Shown here in pieces: positions 49,066-60,147 of a stretch of 64,000 bases of DNA (its first letter is position 1; each line of letters begins with the position of its first letter). Source of the DNA: Pseudidiomarina aestuarii (GTDB taxonomy: Bacteria; Pseudomonadota; Gammaproteobacteria; Enterobacterales; Alteromonadaceae); the NCBI RefSeq assembly GCF_003987355.1, contig NZ_PIPR01000001.1, forward strand, positions 682,001 to 746,000, read 5' to 3'. The notes under the pieces were generated by a model. It was not told the origin of the DNA. It worked only from the letters and a program-made list of their open reading frames with translations, and made no database searches. The position numbers and the translations under genes were made by a program.

Positions 49066-49926
49066 ATGTGGATTCTGTGGGCTGTAACCTTATTATGGGC
49101 AGCAAGCTTTTCGCTCATCGGCGAATTTCTTGCTGGCCGCGTTGATGGCTATCTCGCCGTTTTTATCCGCATGGCATTAGCATTACTGGTATTCGCGCCA
49201 TTGTATCGCTGGCGTCGTCTGCCACTCGTGCGACAACTTCAACTTGCCGCCATTGGCGCGATTCAAATCGGCGTGATGTACTTGTTCTTGTATCACGCCT
49301 TTTTGTATTTGAGCGTTGCAGAGGTGCTGCTCTTTACTATCTTCACACCGCTCTATGTGGTGCTCATCGATGACGTGATTTTCAACAAGCAACATCTCCC
49401 GCTGCGTTGGTGGTTCGCCACTGCTATTGCTGTGCTTGGCGCCGCCATTATCCGTTATGAAACGATCAGTTCGGACTTTTGGTTCGGTTTTGCTCTTATT
49501 CAAGCCGCGAATCTATGCTTCGCGGCCGGTCAAATCTGCTATAAACGCCTGCCACTCGGTGATGAGCGCAATCAATTACATGTCTTCGCACCATTTTTTG
49601 CCGGTGCTGCTGTCATCACTGCATTTGCAGCGCTGTGGTTTGGTAACTTGCAGTTAGCACCACAAACTTCGCTACACTGGGGCATTCTCCTCTGGCTTGG
49701 TATTGTTGCCTCAGGGCTTGGCTACTTCGCCTGGAATGTCGGCGCCAAGCGCGTCAATACCGCTCAGTTGGCCACTATGAACAATATGCTCATACCCGCA
49801 GGACTGATGATCAACTTCATGTTCTGGGGGCAAAATGTGGACTGGCTACGGCTAATTCTTGGCGCGCTCGTGCTGAGCTTCGCCGTGTGGCTCGCAAGCC
49901 CACGACGAAGTAGCAGAACTACATAA
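49066..49926 (+). CDS. EamA/DMT-family transporter
   Basis: This 286-residue protein has about ten membrane helices in two repeated EamA halves (for example VTLLWAASFSLIGEFLAG early and GIVASGLGYFAWNVGAKRV in the second half). The GYFAWNVGAKRVNTAQ signature resembles the carboxylate/amino acid/amine transporters of the DMT superfamily. The substrate is not known; co-transcription with the MmsR-like regulator (2-bp gap) suggests an export role for an amino acid or organic acid. Its end overlaps the convergent thiolase gene by 8 bp. Confidence 0.87.
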   Translation: MWILWAVTLLWAASFSLIGEFLAGRVDGYLAVFIRMALALLVFAPLYRWRRLPLVRQLQLAAIGAIQIGVMYLFLYHAFLYLSVAEVLLFTIFTPLYVVLIDDVIFNKQHLPLRWWFATAIAVLGAAIIRYETISSDFWFGFALIQAANLCFAAGQICYKRLPLGDERNQLHVFAPFFAGAAVITAFAALWFGNLQLAPQTSLHWGILLWLGIVASGLGYFAWNVGAKRVNTAQLATMNNMLIPAGLMINFMFWGQNVDWLRLILGALVLSFAVWLASPRRSSRTT

Positions 49927-51103
49927 GTTCAACGGCAATGGCGACGGCTTCACCACCACCAATACATAGTGACGTGACACCACGCTTCTTACCGTGTTGT
50001 TTCAATGCATGCAACAACGTCACTAGCAAACGAGCACCACTCGCACCAATTGGATGTCCCAGTGCACAAGCACCGCCGTTCACATTGACCCGCTGATGAT
50101 CTAGCTTCATTTCTTGCATCGCCAGCATGGTTACCATGGCAAATGCTTCATTGATTTCCCATAGATCAACACTGTCTTGTTGCCATTGAATAGTGTCGAG
50201 CAATTTGCGCATCGCACCAATAGGCGCAACGGTGAATTCAGCAGGTGCCTGCGAATGAGTCGCATGGCCCACCACTCGAGCCAGCGGCTTCAAGCCCTGC
50301 TTTACAGCTTCACTCTCGCGCATCAAAACAAGCGCAGCCGCGCCATCAGAAATTGAGCTGGAATTAGCTGCTGTAATGGTTCCGTCCTTCGCAAAAGCAG
50401 GACGCAAACCTGGAATTTTCTCCGGCATGGCCTTGCCTGGCTGTTCATCGGTATCGACCGTCACATCACCCTTGCGAGTGGTTACCGTCACCGGTGTAAT
50501 TTCAGCAGTAAAGGTGCCTGACTGAATGGCAGTTTGTGCACGGCGCAGTGATTCAAGCGCAAATTCATCCATGGCCTCACGACCAATGCCATACTCATCT
50601 GCGGTGCTTTGCGCATAGCAACCCATTGCTTTGCCTTCGTAGGCATCTTCTAGGCCATCCAACATCATGTGATCAAGAATCTGATCATGACCCATGCGAA
50701 TGCCTGCACGTGCCTTTTTCAACAGATACGGTGCATTCGACATGCTTTCCATCCCGCCAGCTACCACCACATCAGCGGAACCCGCAGTCAATAAGTCATG
50801 TGCAAACATGACGGCCTTTAAGCCTGACCCGCACACTTTGTTAATCGTGGTTGCGCCTGCACTACGCGGTAAACCCGCGTGCAACGTTGCCTGCCGCGCT
50901 GGCGCTTGCCCCAAGCCCGCAGGTAATACATTACCCATAATCACTTCTTGCACAGCGTTCGGCTCCAGCCCACTCTCGGCAACCGCTGCTCGGATAGCCG
51001 CAGCCCCAAGCATCGGGGCGCTCACCGCACTCAAACTACCCTGAAAACCACCCATAGGGGTGCGCTTCGCAGCGACAATGACAATTGCATCAGAACCAGA
51101 CAT
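49919..51103 (-). CDS. Acetyl-CoA C-acetyltransferase (thiolase)
   Basis: This 394-residue thiolase has acyl-accepting Cys91 in INKVCGSGLKAVM, GGMESMSNAPYLL, the His in ALGHPIGASGARLL, and the second catalytic Cys380 in CIGGGEAVAIAV. It can cleave acetoacetyl-CoA (end of leucine breakdown) or 2-methylacetoacetyl-CoA (end of isoleucine breakdown). It is divergent from the liu operon across a region with a LiuR-like palindrome, so regulation together with liu genes is likely. GAGGAG precedes the ATG. Confidence 0.92.
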   Translation of the reverse strand: MSGSDAIVIVAAKRTPMGGFQGSLSAVSAPMLGAAAIRAAVAESGLEPNAVQEVIMGNVLPAGLGQAPARQATLHAGLPRSAGATTINKVCGSGLKAVMFAHDLLTAGSADVVVAGGMESMSNAPYLLKKARAGIRMGHDQILDHMMLDGLEDAYEGKAMGCYAQSTADEYGIGREAMDEFALESLRRAQTAIQSGTFTAEITPVTVTTRKGDVTVDTDEQPGKAMPEKIPGLRPAFAKDGTITAANSSSISDGAAALVLMRESEAVKQGLKPLARVVGHATHSQAPAEFTVAPIGAMRKLLDTIQWQQDSVDLWEINEAFAMVTMLAMQEMKLDHQRVNVNGGACALGHPIGASGARLLVTLLHALKQHGKKRGVTSLCIGGGEAVAIAVELM

Positions 51104-51119
51104 ACCTACTCCTCAAAGA

Positions 51120-51245
51120 CAGTGAATAGTGAACAGTGAATGGTGAACAGTGAATAGAAAACAGAAAAGACAAAAACAAAAGATCAAAAATTAGGAATAG
51201 CTTTTTGGTCTTTGCGGTTCACTGTTCGCTATTTACTATTTACTA
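51120..51245. repeat. Inverted arrays of heptanucleotide repeats between the thiolase gene and liuR
   Basis: The left array (51120-51154) is five head-to-tail heptamers: CAGTGAA, TAGTGAA, CAGTGAA, TGGTGAA, CAGTGAA. The right array (51218-51245) holds four heptamers on the opposite strand: CAGTGAA, TAGCGAA, TAGTAAA, TAGTAAA. Between them the A-rich AGATCAAAAA (51181-51190) nearly complements TTTTTGGTCT (51202-51211). The whole stretch could fold into one long imperfect hairpin starting 17 bp upstream of the thiolase ATG. No coding sequence is present. Confidence 0.85.
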
Positions 51246-51261
51246 TCCCTTTCACATGACC

Positions 51262-51277
51262 TTTACGTTAACGTCAA
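51262..51277. promoter_or_regulatory. Palindrome resembling a LiuR operator
   Basis: TTTACGTTAACGTCAA is palindromic at all but one pair. It lies in the divergent thiolase/liuR region, 61 bp upstream of the liuR ATG. From memory, LiuR of gammaproteobacteria binds a palindrome built on TTTACGT/ACGTAAA halves, which this matches. Confidence 0.65.
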
Positions 51278-51322
51278 CTTCGATTAAGCTTACCTCTTCT
51301 TTTAGCCAGAATGCAAGCGCAC

Positions 51323-51745
51323 ATGAGCACACCTACTACATACAGCATCGGCGAACTTGCTCGGGAATTTGATATTACCACCCGCAGCATTCGCTTTTAT
51401 GAAGACCAAGGCTTATTGACGCCGAGTCGGCAAGGGCAAACTCGACTTTACACCAATAAAGATCGGGTTCGATTAAAGCTCATTTTGCGCGGCAAACGAT
51501 TAGGCTTTTCACTCGCTGAAACGAAAAATCTGTTTGATCTGTACGACATGGAAAACAGTAGTGTTCGGCAGTTACATACGGTTTTGGAATTGATTGACGA
51601 CAAAAAGCTCTCTTTGCGTCAACAACTCGAGGACATCAAAGTTCTATTGGTCGAGTTAGGGAATCTTGAGGAACGCTGCCGCGATGAACTGGCAGAGTTA
51701 CAGCATGCCCCGGCCCCATCTAAAGTTATCCAGGAGAAGTTATGA
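51323..51745 (+). CDS. liuR: MerR-family regulator of leucine degradation LiuR
   Basis: LiuR represses the liu genes and is relieved by pathway intermediates in related bacteria. The MerR helix-turn-helix and wing are visible ([32 protein letters not shown] with [24 protein letters not shown]), followed by a dimerisation coiled coil (residues ~80-120). There is no cysteine metal site. The start is uncertain: ATG 51323 (140 residues) aligns with the family, and an ATG four codons earlier at 51311 is possible; neither has a strong ribosome site. The stop overlaps the liuA start as ATGA. Confidence 0.92.
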   Translation: MSTPTTYSIGELAREFDITTRSIRFYEDQGLLTPSRQGQTRLYTNKDRVRLKLILRGKRLGFSLAETKNLFDLYDMENSSVRQLHTVLELIDDKKLSLRQQLEDIKVLLVELGNLEERCRDELAELQHAPAPSKVIQEKL

Positions 51746-52911
51746 TCAGCCAGTACAGCGTCTTCAATTTCGGTTTGGGCGAAACCGCGGACATGATTCG
51801 CGAGTCCGTCAATGCATTTGCGCGGGAAGAAATCGCACCTCGCGCTGCAGAAATTGACCACAACAATGAATTCCCCGCCGACTTATGGCGCAAATTTGGT
51901 GAATTAGGACTGCTTGGTATCACTGTTGACGAAGCTTATGGTGGCTCCGGTTTGGGTTATCTCGAACATGTCATCGCTATGGAAGAAATCAGCCGTGCAT
52001 CTGCATCCGTTGGCTTGAGCTATGGCGCGCACTCTAATCTCTGTGTCAATCAAATTGCCCGCAACGGTAATGAAGAACAGAAACAAAAGTATCTCCCAAA
52101 ACTGTGTTCGGGCGAACATGTTGGTGCCCTGGCGATGAGCGAACCAAACGCTGGCTCCGACGTGGTGAGTATGAAATTACGTGCTGACCTCGACGGTGAC
52201 CATTATGTTCTGAATGGCAACAAAATGTGGATCACCAATGGCCCAGACGCTGACGTCTTAGTGGTCTACGCAAAAACCAACGCTGAGAAAAATTCTCGTG
52301 GTATTACCGCTTTCATTATTGAAAAAGACTTCCCCGGTTTCAGCACAGCGCAGAAATTGGACAAGTTAGGCATGCGCGGATCGAATACCTGTGAATTGGT
52401 CTTTGATAATTGTCGCGTGCCGCGCGAAAACATTCTTGGTCAACTCGACAATGGCGTCGAAGTACTGATGAGTGGTTTGGATTACGAGCGTGCCGTGCTT
52501 GCCGCTGGTCCATTAGGTATTATGCAAGCGTGCTTAGACGTCTGTGTGCCTTACGTGCATGACCGAAAGCAATTCGGTAAAGCGATCGGCGAATTTCAGT
52601 TGGTGCAAGGAAAGTTAGCGGATATGTATACGCGAACGAACGCTGCACGATCCTACGTGTATGCGGTTGCACAATCTTGTGATCGCGGTGAAACTACACG
52701 CAAAGACGCAGCAGGAGCGATTCTCTACTCTGCTGAACTTGCGACTCAATTAGCGCTGGACGCTATTCAGTTGCTGGGGGGCAATGGCTACATTAATGAA
52801 TACCCGACTGGCCGCTTGTTGCGTGACGCCAAACTTTATGAAATTGGCGCCGGAACGTCAGAAATTCGCCGTATGTTGATCGGCCGCGAACTGTTTAGCG
52901 AATCAGCTTAA
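51742..52911 (+). CDS. liuA: Isovaleryl-CoA dehydrogenase
   Basis: LiuA oxidises isovaleryl-CoA to 3-methylcrotonyl-CoA using FAD and passes electrons to ETF. In the 389-residue protein the catalytic base is at the isovaleryl-CoA dehydrogenase position, Glu249 in [15 protein letters not shown], while the usual site near the C terminus reads [11 protein letters not shown] without Glu. FAD/ETF blocks [16 protein letters not shown] and [18 protein letters not shown] are present. It overlaps liuR by 4 bp and precedes liuB by 14 bp. Confidence 0.96.
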   Translation: MISQYSVFNFGLGETADMIRESVNAFAREEIAPRAAEIDHNNEFPADLWRKFGELGLLGITVDEAYGGSGLGYLEHVIAMEEISRASASVGLSYGAHSNLCVNQIARNGNEEQKQKYLPKLCSGEHVGALAMSEPNAGSDVVSMKLRADLDGDHYVLNGNKMWITNGPDADVLVVYAKTNAEKNSRGITAFIIEKDFPGFSTAQKLDKLGMRGSNTCELVFDNCRVPRENILGQLDNGVEVLMSGLDYERAVLAAGPLGIMQACLDVCVPYVHDRKQFGKAIGEFQLVQGKLADMYTRTNAARSYVYAVAQSCDRGETTRKDAAGAILYSAELATQLALDAIQLLGGNGYINEYPTGRLLRDAKLYEIGAGTSEIRRMLIGRELFSESA

Positions 52912-52925
52912 TCAAGGAGTCACGT

Positions 52926-54533
52926 GTGACCGTATTATCCAGTGCAGTCAATCCGAAGGACCCGACTTATGCAGCCAATGCAGAAGCGATGCAGAAAGTT
53001 GTCGCTGACTTGCAGGCGAAAGTGCATGCAATTAAGCAAGGTGGCGGACCTAAGTATCAAGAGCGCCATTTAGCACGCGGCAAGTTATTGGCTCGGCAAC
53101 GCATAGAAAAACTCATTGACAGTGGTTCACCATTCCTTGAAATCGGCCAGTTTGCCGCTTGGGAATGTTACGACGACTATGTGCCAGCAGCAGGTGTTGT
53201 GGCTGGTATTGGGCAAGTCGAAGACGTGCAATGTATGATCGTTGCGAACGATGCCACGGTTAAAGGTGGAACCTATTACCCACTCACAGTAAAAAAGCAT
53301 CTCCGTGCGCAAGAAATCGCTGAACGCTGCCATTTGCCATGCATCTACCTAGTCGACTCGGGCGGTGCAAACTTGCCTCGCCAGGACGAAGTATTCCCGG
53401 ATCGTGACCACTTTGGACGAATCTTCTTTAACCAAGCACGGATGTCCGCGCTCGGTATTCCTCAAATTGCGGTTGTCATGGGCTTGTGTACCGCCGGTGG
53501 CGCCTATGTGCCGGCCATGGCAGATGAAAGCATTATCGTCAAAGAGCAAGGAACCATCTTCCTTGCCGGCCCACCCTTAGTCAAAGCTGCGACTGGTGAA
53601 GAAGTAAGTGCCGAGGAGCTTGGTGGAGCGAATGTGCACACTCGGGTCTCTGGTGTTGCCGATCATTTTGCGCAAAACGACGAGCATGCACTGGCGTTGG
53701 CGCGGCGCTCCGTCGCGCGCTTAAACTTCAAACCGGCGCAACCCGTACCGCAACACGCAGTTGAAGAGCCCCTCTATGATGCTGCAGAAATCTATGGGAT
53801 TGTTGGTACTGATCTACGTAAACCTTACGATGTCCGTGAGGTCATTGCGCGCATCGTCGACGGTTCCAATTTTGACGAGTTCAAGCAAAATTACGGCAAC
53901 ACCTTGGTGACGGGTTTTGCCCGCATTCATGGCTACCCAGTCGGCATCGTCGCAAACAATGGAATCTTGTTCTCCGAATCTGCACAAAAAGGCGCTCATT
54001 TCATTGAACTGTGCGCGCAGCGAAAAATTCCTCTGGTCTTTTTACAGAACATCACTGGCTTTATGGTCGGTAAAAAGTATGAAGCCGAGGGTATTGCTAA
54101 ACATGGCGCCAAAATGGTTACTGCCGTGAGTTGTGCTGAAGTCCCCAAATTTACCGTGTTAATTGGCGGCAGTTACGGTGCCGGCAACTATGGGATGTGT
54201 GGTCGTGCTTATGATCCAACTCTCATGTTCATGTGGCCAAATGCGCGCATTTCCGTTATGGGTGGTGAGCAAGCTGCGGGAGTCATGGCGCAAGTAACCA
54301 AAGACAATTTAGCGCGCCAGAATAAAACTCTGTCTGAGGCGGCTGAAAAGGAACTAAAAGAGCCGATTATTGAGCAATATGAGGCTCAAGGTCACCCCTA
54401 TTATGCATCGGCACGCCTATGGGATGATGGCATTATTGACCCTGCACAAACTCGCACGGTATTGGGGTTAAGTCTTGCTGCTGCGAATAATGCGCCAATT
54501 GCCGACACGAAATTCGGCGTCTTCCGAATGTAA
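52926..54533 (+). CDS. liuB: 3-methylcrotonyl-CoA carboxylase, carboxyltransferase (beta) subunit
   Basis: LiuB transfers CO2 from biotin on LiuD to 3-methylcrotonyl-CoA. The 535-residue crotonase-fold carboxyltransferase shows [55 protein letters not shown], and [21 protein letters not shown] in parts, the MCC/GCC beta-subunit pattern. Translation starts at GTG 52926 with AAGGAGTC before it. It lies in the liuA-B-C-D-E order. Confidence 0.95.
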   Translation: MTVLSSAVNPKDPTYAANAEAMQKVVADLQAKVHAIKQGGGPKYQERHLARGKLLARQRIEKLIDSGSPFLEIGQFAAWECYDDYVPAAGVVAGIGQVEDVQCMIVANDATVKGGTYYPLTVKKHLRAQEIAERCHLPCIYLVDSGGANLPRQDEVFPDRDHFGRIFFNQARMSALGIPQIAVVMGLCTAGGAYVPAMADESIIVKEQGTIFLAGPPLVKAATGEEVSAEELGGANVHTRVSGVADHFAQNDEHALALARRSVARLNFKPAQPVPQHAVEEPLYDAAEIYGIVGTDLRKPYDVREVIARIVDGSNFDEFKQNYGNTLVTGFARIHGYPVGIVANNGILFSESAQKGAHFIELCAQRKIPLVFLQNITGFMVGKKYEAEGIAKHGAKMVTAVSCAEVPKFTVLIGGSYGAGNYGMCGRAYDPTLMFMWPNARISVMGGEQAAGVMAQVTKDNLARQNKTLSEAAEKELKEPIIEQYEAQGHPYYASARLWDDGIIDPAQTRTVLGLSLAAANNAPIADTKFGVFRM

Positions 54534-54542
54534 GGATGGGTT

Positions 54543-55325
54543 ATGAACTATCAGTATATTCAGCTCGAACACCAAGAGAACGTCAGCTATCTGACGCTCA
54601 ATCGTCCGGAAGTACACAACGCCTTTGATGATCGGATGATCGCGGAGTTGTTGCATGCACTCGACAGTATTGACGAACACCCAACCTGTCGAGTCATGGT
54701 ACTTCGTGCCGTTGGCAAGAACTTTTCTGCTGGTGCAGACCTAAACTGGATGCGCTCGATGGCGGAGAAAGATTTCGACGAAAATCTAGCCGATGCTGGC
54801 GAGCTATCGGCATTGATGGAGCGACTCGATACCTTAAGTAAACCAACTATCGCACTCCTGCAGGGGGCTGCTTTTGGCGGCGCTGTAGGTTTAGCGGCGT
54901 GTTGCGACATTGCCGTCGCTCACGACCAAGCAAACTTTTGTCTGAGTGAAGTTAAAATCGGTCTCATTCCGGCAGTCATCAGTCCCTATGTGATGCGCGC
55001 TATGGGCACACGCCAAGCACGCCGGTACATGCTAACAGCTGAACGCTTTAGTGCGGCAGCGGCTCATGATACTGGGCTCGTACACTCTGTGACCGATGAT
55101 CTTGAGTCAGCGTTGCAACCATTGCTCACTGCACTCGTTGATAACAGCCCCGCGGCCGTCACTGCGGCCAAACGGCTAGCCCTTGATATCGACCAACAAC
55201 CTTTAAACGAAACCACTCGGCGCACCACAATCGAACGCATTGCTGCGATTCGTGTTTCTGCCGAGGGACAAGAAGGGTTACAAGCGTTTCTAGAGAAACG
55301 CACACCAGCATGGAAAAAAGGATAA
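54543..55325 (+). CDS. liuC: Methylglutaconyl-CoA hydratase
   Basis: LiuC hydrates 3-methylglutaconyl-CoA to HMG-CoA. This 260-residue enoyl-CoA hydratase-family protein has the first oxyanion segment GKNFSAGADLNWMRSMAEKDF and the second ALLQGAAFGGAVGLAACCD, with SEVKIGLIPAVISPYV carrying the catalytic Glu region. Position between liuB and liuD gives the specificity. It could in principle also hydrate other short enoyl-CoAs. Confidence 0.93.
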   Translation: MNYQYIQLEHQENVSYLTLNRPEVHNAFDDRMIAELLHALDSIDEHPTCRVMVLRAVGKNFSAGADLNWMRSMAEKDFDENLADAGELSALMERLDTLSKPTIALLQGAAFGGAVGLAACCDIAVAHDQANFCLSEVKIGLIPAVISPYVMRAMGTRQARRYMLTAERFSAAAAHDTGLVHSVTDDLESALQPLLTALVDNSPAAVTAAKRLALDIDQQPLNETTRRTTIERIAAIRVSAEGQEGLQAFLEKRTPAWKKG

Positions 55326-55328
55326 GGC

Positions 55329-57293
55329 ATGTTGCAAAAGTTACTGATTGCCAATCGTGGTGAAATTGCTTGTCGAATCATCCGGACCGCAAAACGCTTA
55401 GGTATCCGGACCGTAGCCGTCTATTCAGATGCTGATCGTCATGCTCAACACGTCCAACTTGCCGATGAAAGCGTGTATCTTGGCCCCGCTCCAAGTGCCG
55501 AGAGTTACTTAGTCGTTGATAAAGTGATTCAAGCGGCGCGTGATACCGGTGCCGATGCCATTCACCCGGGTTATGGCTTCTTATCAGAAAACGAAGATTT
55601 CGCTGAGGCCTGCTCCAAACACGACATTATTTTTGTCGGTCCGCCGGTCAGCGCTATTGCCGCAATGGGCTCCAAAAGTGCTGCCAAAGCCATCATGAGT
55701 GAGGCGGATGTGCCACTGGTTCCGGGCTATCATGGCAGCGAACAAAGCATTGAAAAGCTGCAAGCTGAAGCCCAGAAAATTGGTTTCCCAGTGCTGTTAA
55801 AAGCCGCTTATGGCGGCGGTGGTAAAGGTATGCGCATCGTCAATCAAGACAGCGAGTTTGCTGATGCGCTGAAATCAGCAAAGCGGGAAGCCCAAGCCTC
55901 GTTTGGCAACGACAAAATGCTGGTCGAAAAATATCTCGGTAATCCCCGCCATGTCGAAATTCAAGTTTTTTGCGACCAGCACGGCAATGCGGTCTATTTA
56001 GCCGAACGTGATTGTTCGGTACAGCGTCGCCATCAAAAAGTCATCGAGGAAGCACCTGCTCCGGCCATTAGTCAACGCACTCGCGAAGCAATGGGTGAGG
56101 CTGCAATTCGCGCCGCACAAGCCATTGATTATGTTGGTGCCGGTACCGTTGAATTTCTACTCGACAGTGACAGTAAGTTCTATTTTATGGAGATGAACAC
56201 ACGACTCCAAGTTGAACACCCCGTCACCGAAATGGTTACTGGCCAAGACTTAGTCGAGTGGCAATTGCTAGTCGCCAGTGGCGAAACACTGCCACTCGCG
56301 CAAGATCAAATTCAAGTGACTGGACACGCGTTCGAAGCACGTATTTATGCCGAAGATCCTGAGCACGAATTTCTCCCAAGCACAGGTACCCTGCATGTCT
56401 TGCGTACGCCTGCCACTGACTCGCACATTCGCATCGACAGCGGTGTTATCGAAGGTGATGAAGTCAGTGCTTATTATGACCCGATGATCGCAAAACTGAT
56501 CGTTTGGGGAGAGAATCGAACCATCGCCCTGCGGCGCCTCGTCCAAGCGTTGCACGAATATCGTGTTGGCGGTGTCAAAACCAATATCGATTTTTTGCGC
56601 CGAATTGCCAATCATCAGCAGTTCCAGCGCGCTGAATTGACCACTCGGTTTATCGAAAAATATGAGTCAGACTTATTCGTCGATACTCAACCGCTGGTTG
56701 CCGAGTATGCAGTTATCGCTGCCTTAGCTGAAGTTTCCGGTACCGTAACTGCCTCAGCTAACCCATGGGCGCAGCGGAATGCTTTCCGGCTCAACCAAGC
56801 GCCGTGCTTTGAACTGGCATTACAATACCAAGATGAAGCGGTGAACGTCGCGATTGAACAAACACCACAAGGCTGGATCCAAGCAGATCAACCAGACATA
56901 GTCTGGCAAGCCCACTATCAAGGTGATCGTCTCATCGTCAGTCGCAATCAACGACAGTTCTCGGTATACGTCTTCAATGCTGGCAATGAAATCACTGTAT
57001 TTACTGAGCAAGCGAGTCTCCGCTTTATTCGCCATCGTGTCGCCGACACGCTGAGCGACGATCAAGCCACGGGTAGTATGACCGCTCCGATGAATGGAAC
57101 CATCGTGGAAGTGATGGTTGCAACCGGTGATACCGTTGCAGCTGACCAAGCTGTGGTGATCATGGAAGCCATGAAAATGGAGTACACCATTCGTGCTAGC
57201 CATGCAGGTACAGTGGAGAACGTTTTCTATGCTGCGGGTGATCTCGTCAGTGATGGCGCGGAACTCTTAAGTATCACTCCTGAGGAATCCTAA
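55329..57293 (+). CDS. liuD: 3-methylcrotonyl-CoA carboxylase, biotin-containing (alpha) subunit
   Basis: LiuD carboxylates its own biotin with ATP and bicarbonate. The 654-residue protein has the biotin-carboxylase domain (residues ~1-445: [21 protein letters not shown]-grasp glycine loop [29 protein letters not shown]), a middle domain, and a C-terminal biotinyl domain with biotin Lys616 in [12 protein letters not shown] biotin-carboxyl-carrier hinge ([17 protein letters not shown]) precedes it. It lies 3 bp after liuC and 1 bp before liuE. Confidence 0.96.
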   Translation: MLQKLLIANRGEIACRIIRTAKRLGIRTVAVYSDADRHAQHVQLADESVYLGPAPSAESYLVVDKVIQAARDTGADAIHPGYGFLSENEDFAEACSKHDIIFVGPPVSAIAAMGSKSAAKAIMSEADVPLVPGYHGSEQSIEKLQAEAQKIGFPVLLKAAYGGGGKGMRIVNQDSEFADALKSAKREAQASFGNDKMLVEKYLGNPRHVEIQVFCDQHGNAVYLAERDCSVQRRHQKVIEEAPAPAISQRTREAMGEAAIRAAQAIDYVGAGTVEFLLDSDSKFYFMEMNTRLQVEHPVTEMVTGQDLVEWQLLVASGETLPLAQDQIQVTGHAFEARIYAEDPEHEFLPSTGTLHVLRTPATDSHIRIDSGVIEGDEVSAYYDPMIAKLIVWGENRTIALRRLVQALHEYRVGGVKTNIDFLRRIANHQQFQRAELTTRFIEKYESDLFVDTQPLVAEYAVIAALAEVSGTVTASANPWAQRNAFRLNQAPCFELALQYQDEAVNVAIEQTPQGWIQADQPDIVWQAHYQGDRLIVSRNQRQFSVYVFNAGNEITVFTEQASLRFIRHRVADTLSDDQATGSMTAPMNGTIVEVMVATGDTVAADQAVVIMEAMKMEYTIRASHAGTVENVFYAAGDLVSDGAELLSITPEES

Positions 57294-57294
57294 T

Positions 57295-58202
57295 ATGGCA
57301 CTGCCACAGCATGTAAAGTTGGTTGAAGTGGGCCCTCGCGATGGACTCCAAAATGAGCGCAACGTCGGCACCGCAGCGAAAGTTGAACTGATTAATCAAC
57401 TATCAGCCAGTGGTTTAACCTATATTGAGTCAGGCTCATTTGTCAGTCCTAAGTGGGTTCCACAGATGGCTGATAGTGCGGACGTCTTCGCCGCTATCGA
57501 ACGTCATTCTGGCATTACCTATGCTGCGTTAACGCCCAATCTCAAAGGGTTTGAAAACGCGATGTTGGCTGGCGCCGATGAGGTCGCTATTTTTGGCGCC
57601 GCTTCCGAAGGTTTTAGTCAGCGCAATATCAATTGCAGTATCGCCGAGAGCTTAGCACGCTTTGAACCGGTCATCGCAGCAGCAAAAGCCAAGCAAATCA
57701 AAGTGCGTGGCTATATCAGTTGCGTTCTCGGTTGTCCCTACGATGGTGACATTGCCCCGGCGCAAGTGGCTGCCGTGGCTGAACGACTCTATCGCATGGG
57801 CTGTTACGAGATTTCACTGGGAGACACTATTGGTGTTGGTACTCCGCTGGCAGCCCAACGCATGTTGAGCGCCGTTGCAGAACGTGTGCCGATGGAGCAA
57901 TTAGCGTTGCACTTCCACAATACCTACGGTCAAGCACTTGCAAATATCGCCAACTGCTTACCTTTAGGAGTGAGTACAATTGATAGTGCTGTAGCTGGTT
58001 TGGGCGGCTGTCCCTATGCGAAAGGTGCAAGCGGCAATGTTGCGTCGGAAGACGTGGTGTATATGTTGCATGGTATGGGTATCGAAACCGGCGTTGATTT
58101 GAATCAGTTGATTGCAGCGGGCCAATCTATCTGCGCCACCCTGCAGCAGGCGCCGCGGTCGCTGGTCGCACAAGCTGAAATTGCAAAACAAGGATCTGTA
58201 AA

Positions 58203-58206
<4 letters not shown>
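57295..58206 (+). CDS. liuE: Hydroxymethylglutaryl-CoA lyase
   Basis: LiuE cleaves HMG-CoA to acetyl-CoA and acetoacetate. The 303-residue TIM-barrel lyase has [15 protein letters not shown] with the catalytic Arg-Asp pair, the metal-binding [13 protein letters not shown], and the cysteine loop [20 protein letters not shown] of HMG-CoA lyases. It abuts liuD and overlaps the acetoacetyl-CoA synthetase gene by 4 bp (ATGA). Confidence 0.96.
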
Positions 58207-60140
<1,934 letters not shown>

Positions 60141-60147
60141 TTGCCCA

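Noticed and set aside
57530-57545. GTTAACGCC inside liuE as a second LiuR site
   Set aside because: It shares only the TTAACG core, is not palindromic over 16 bp and lies in coding sequence.
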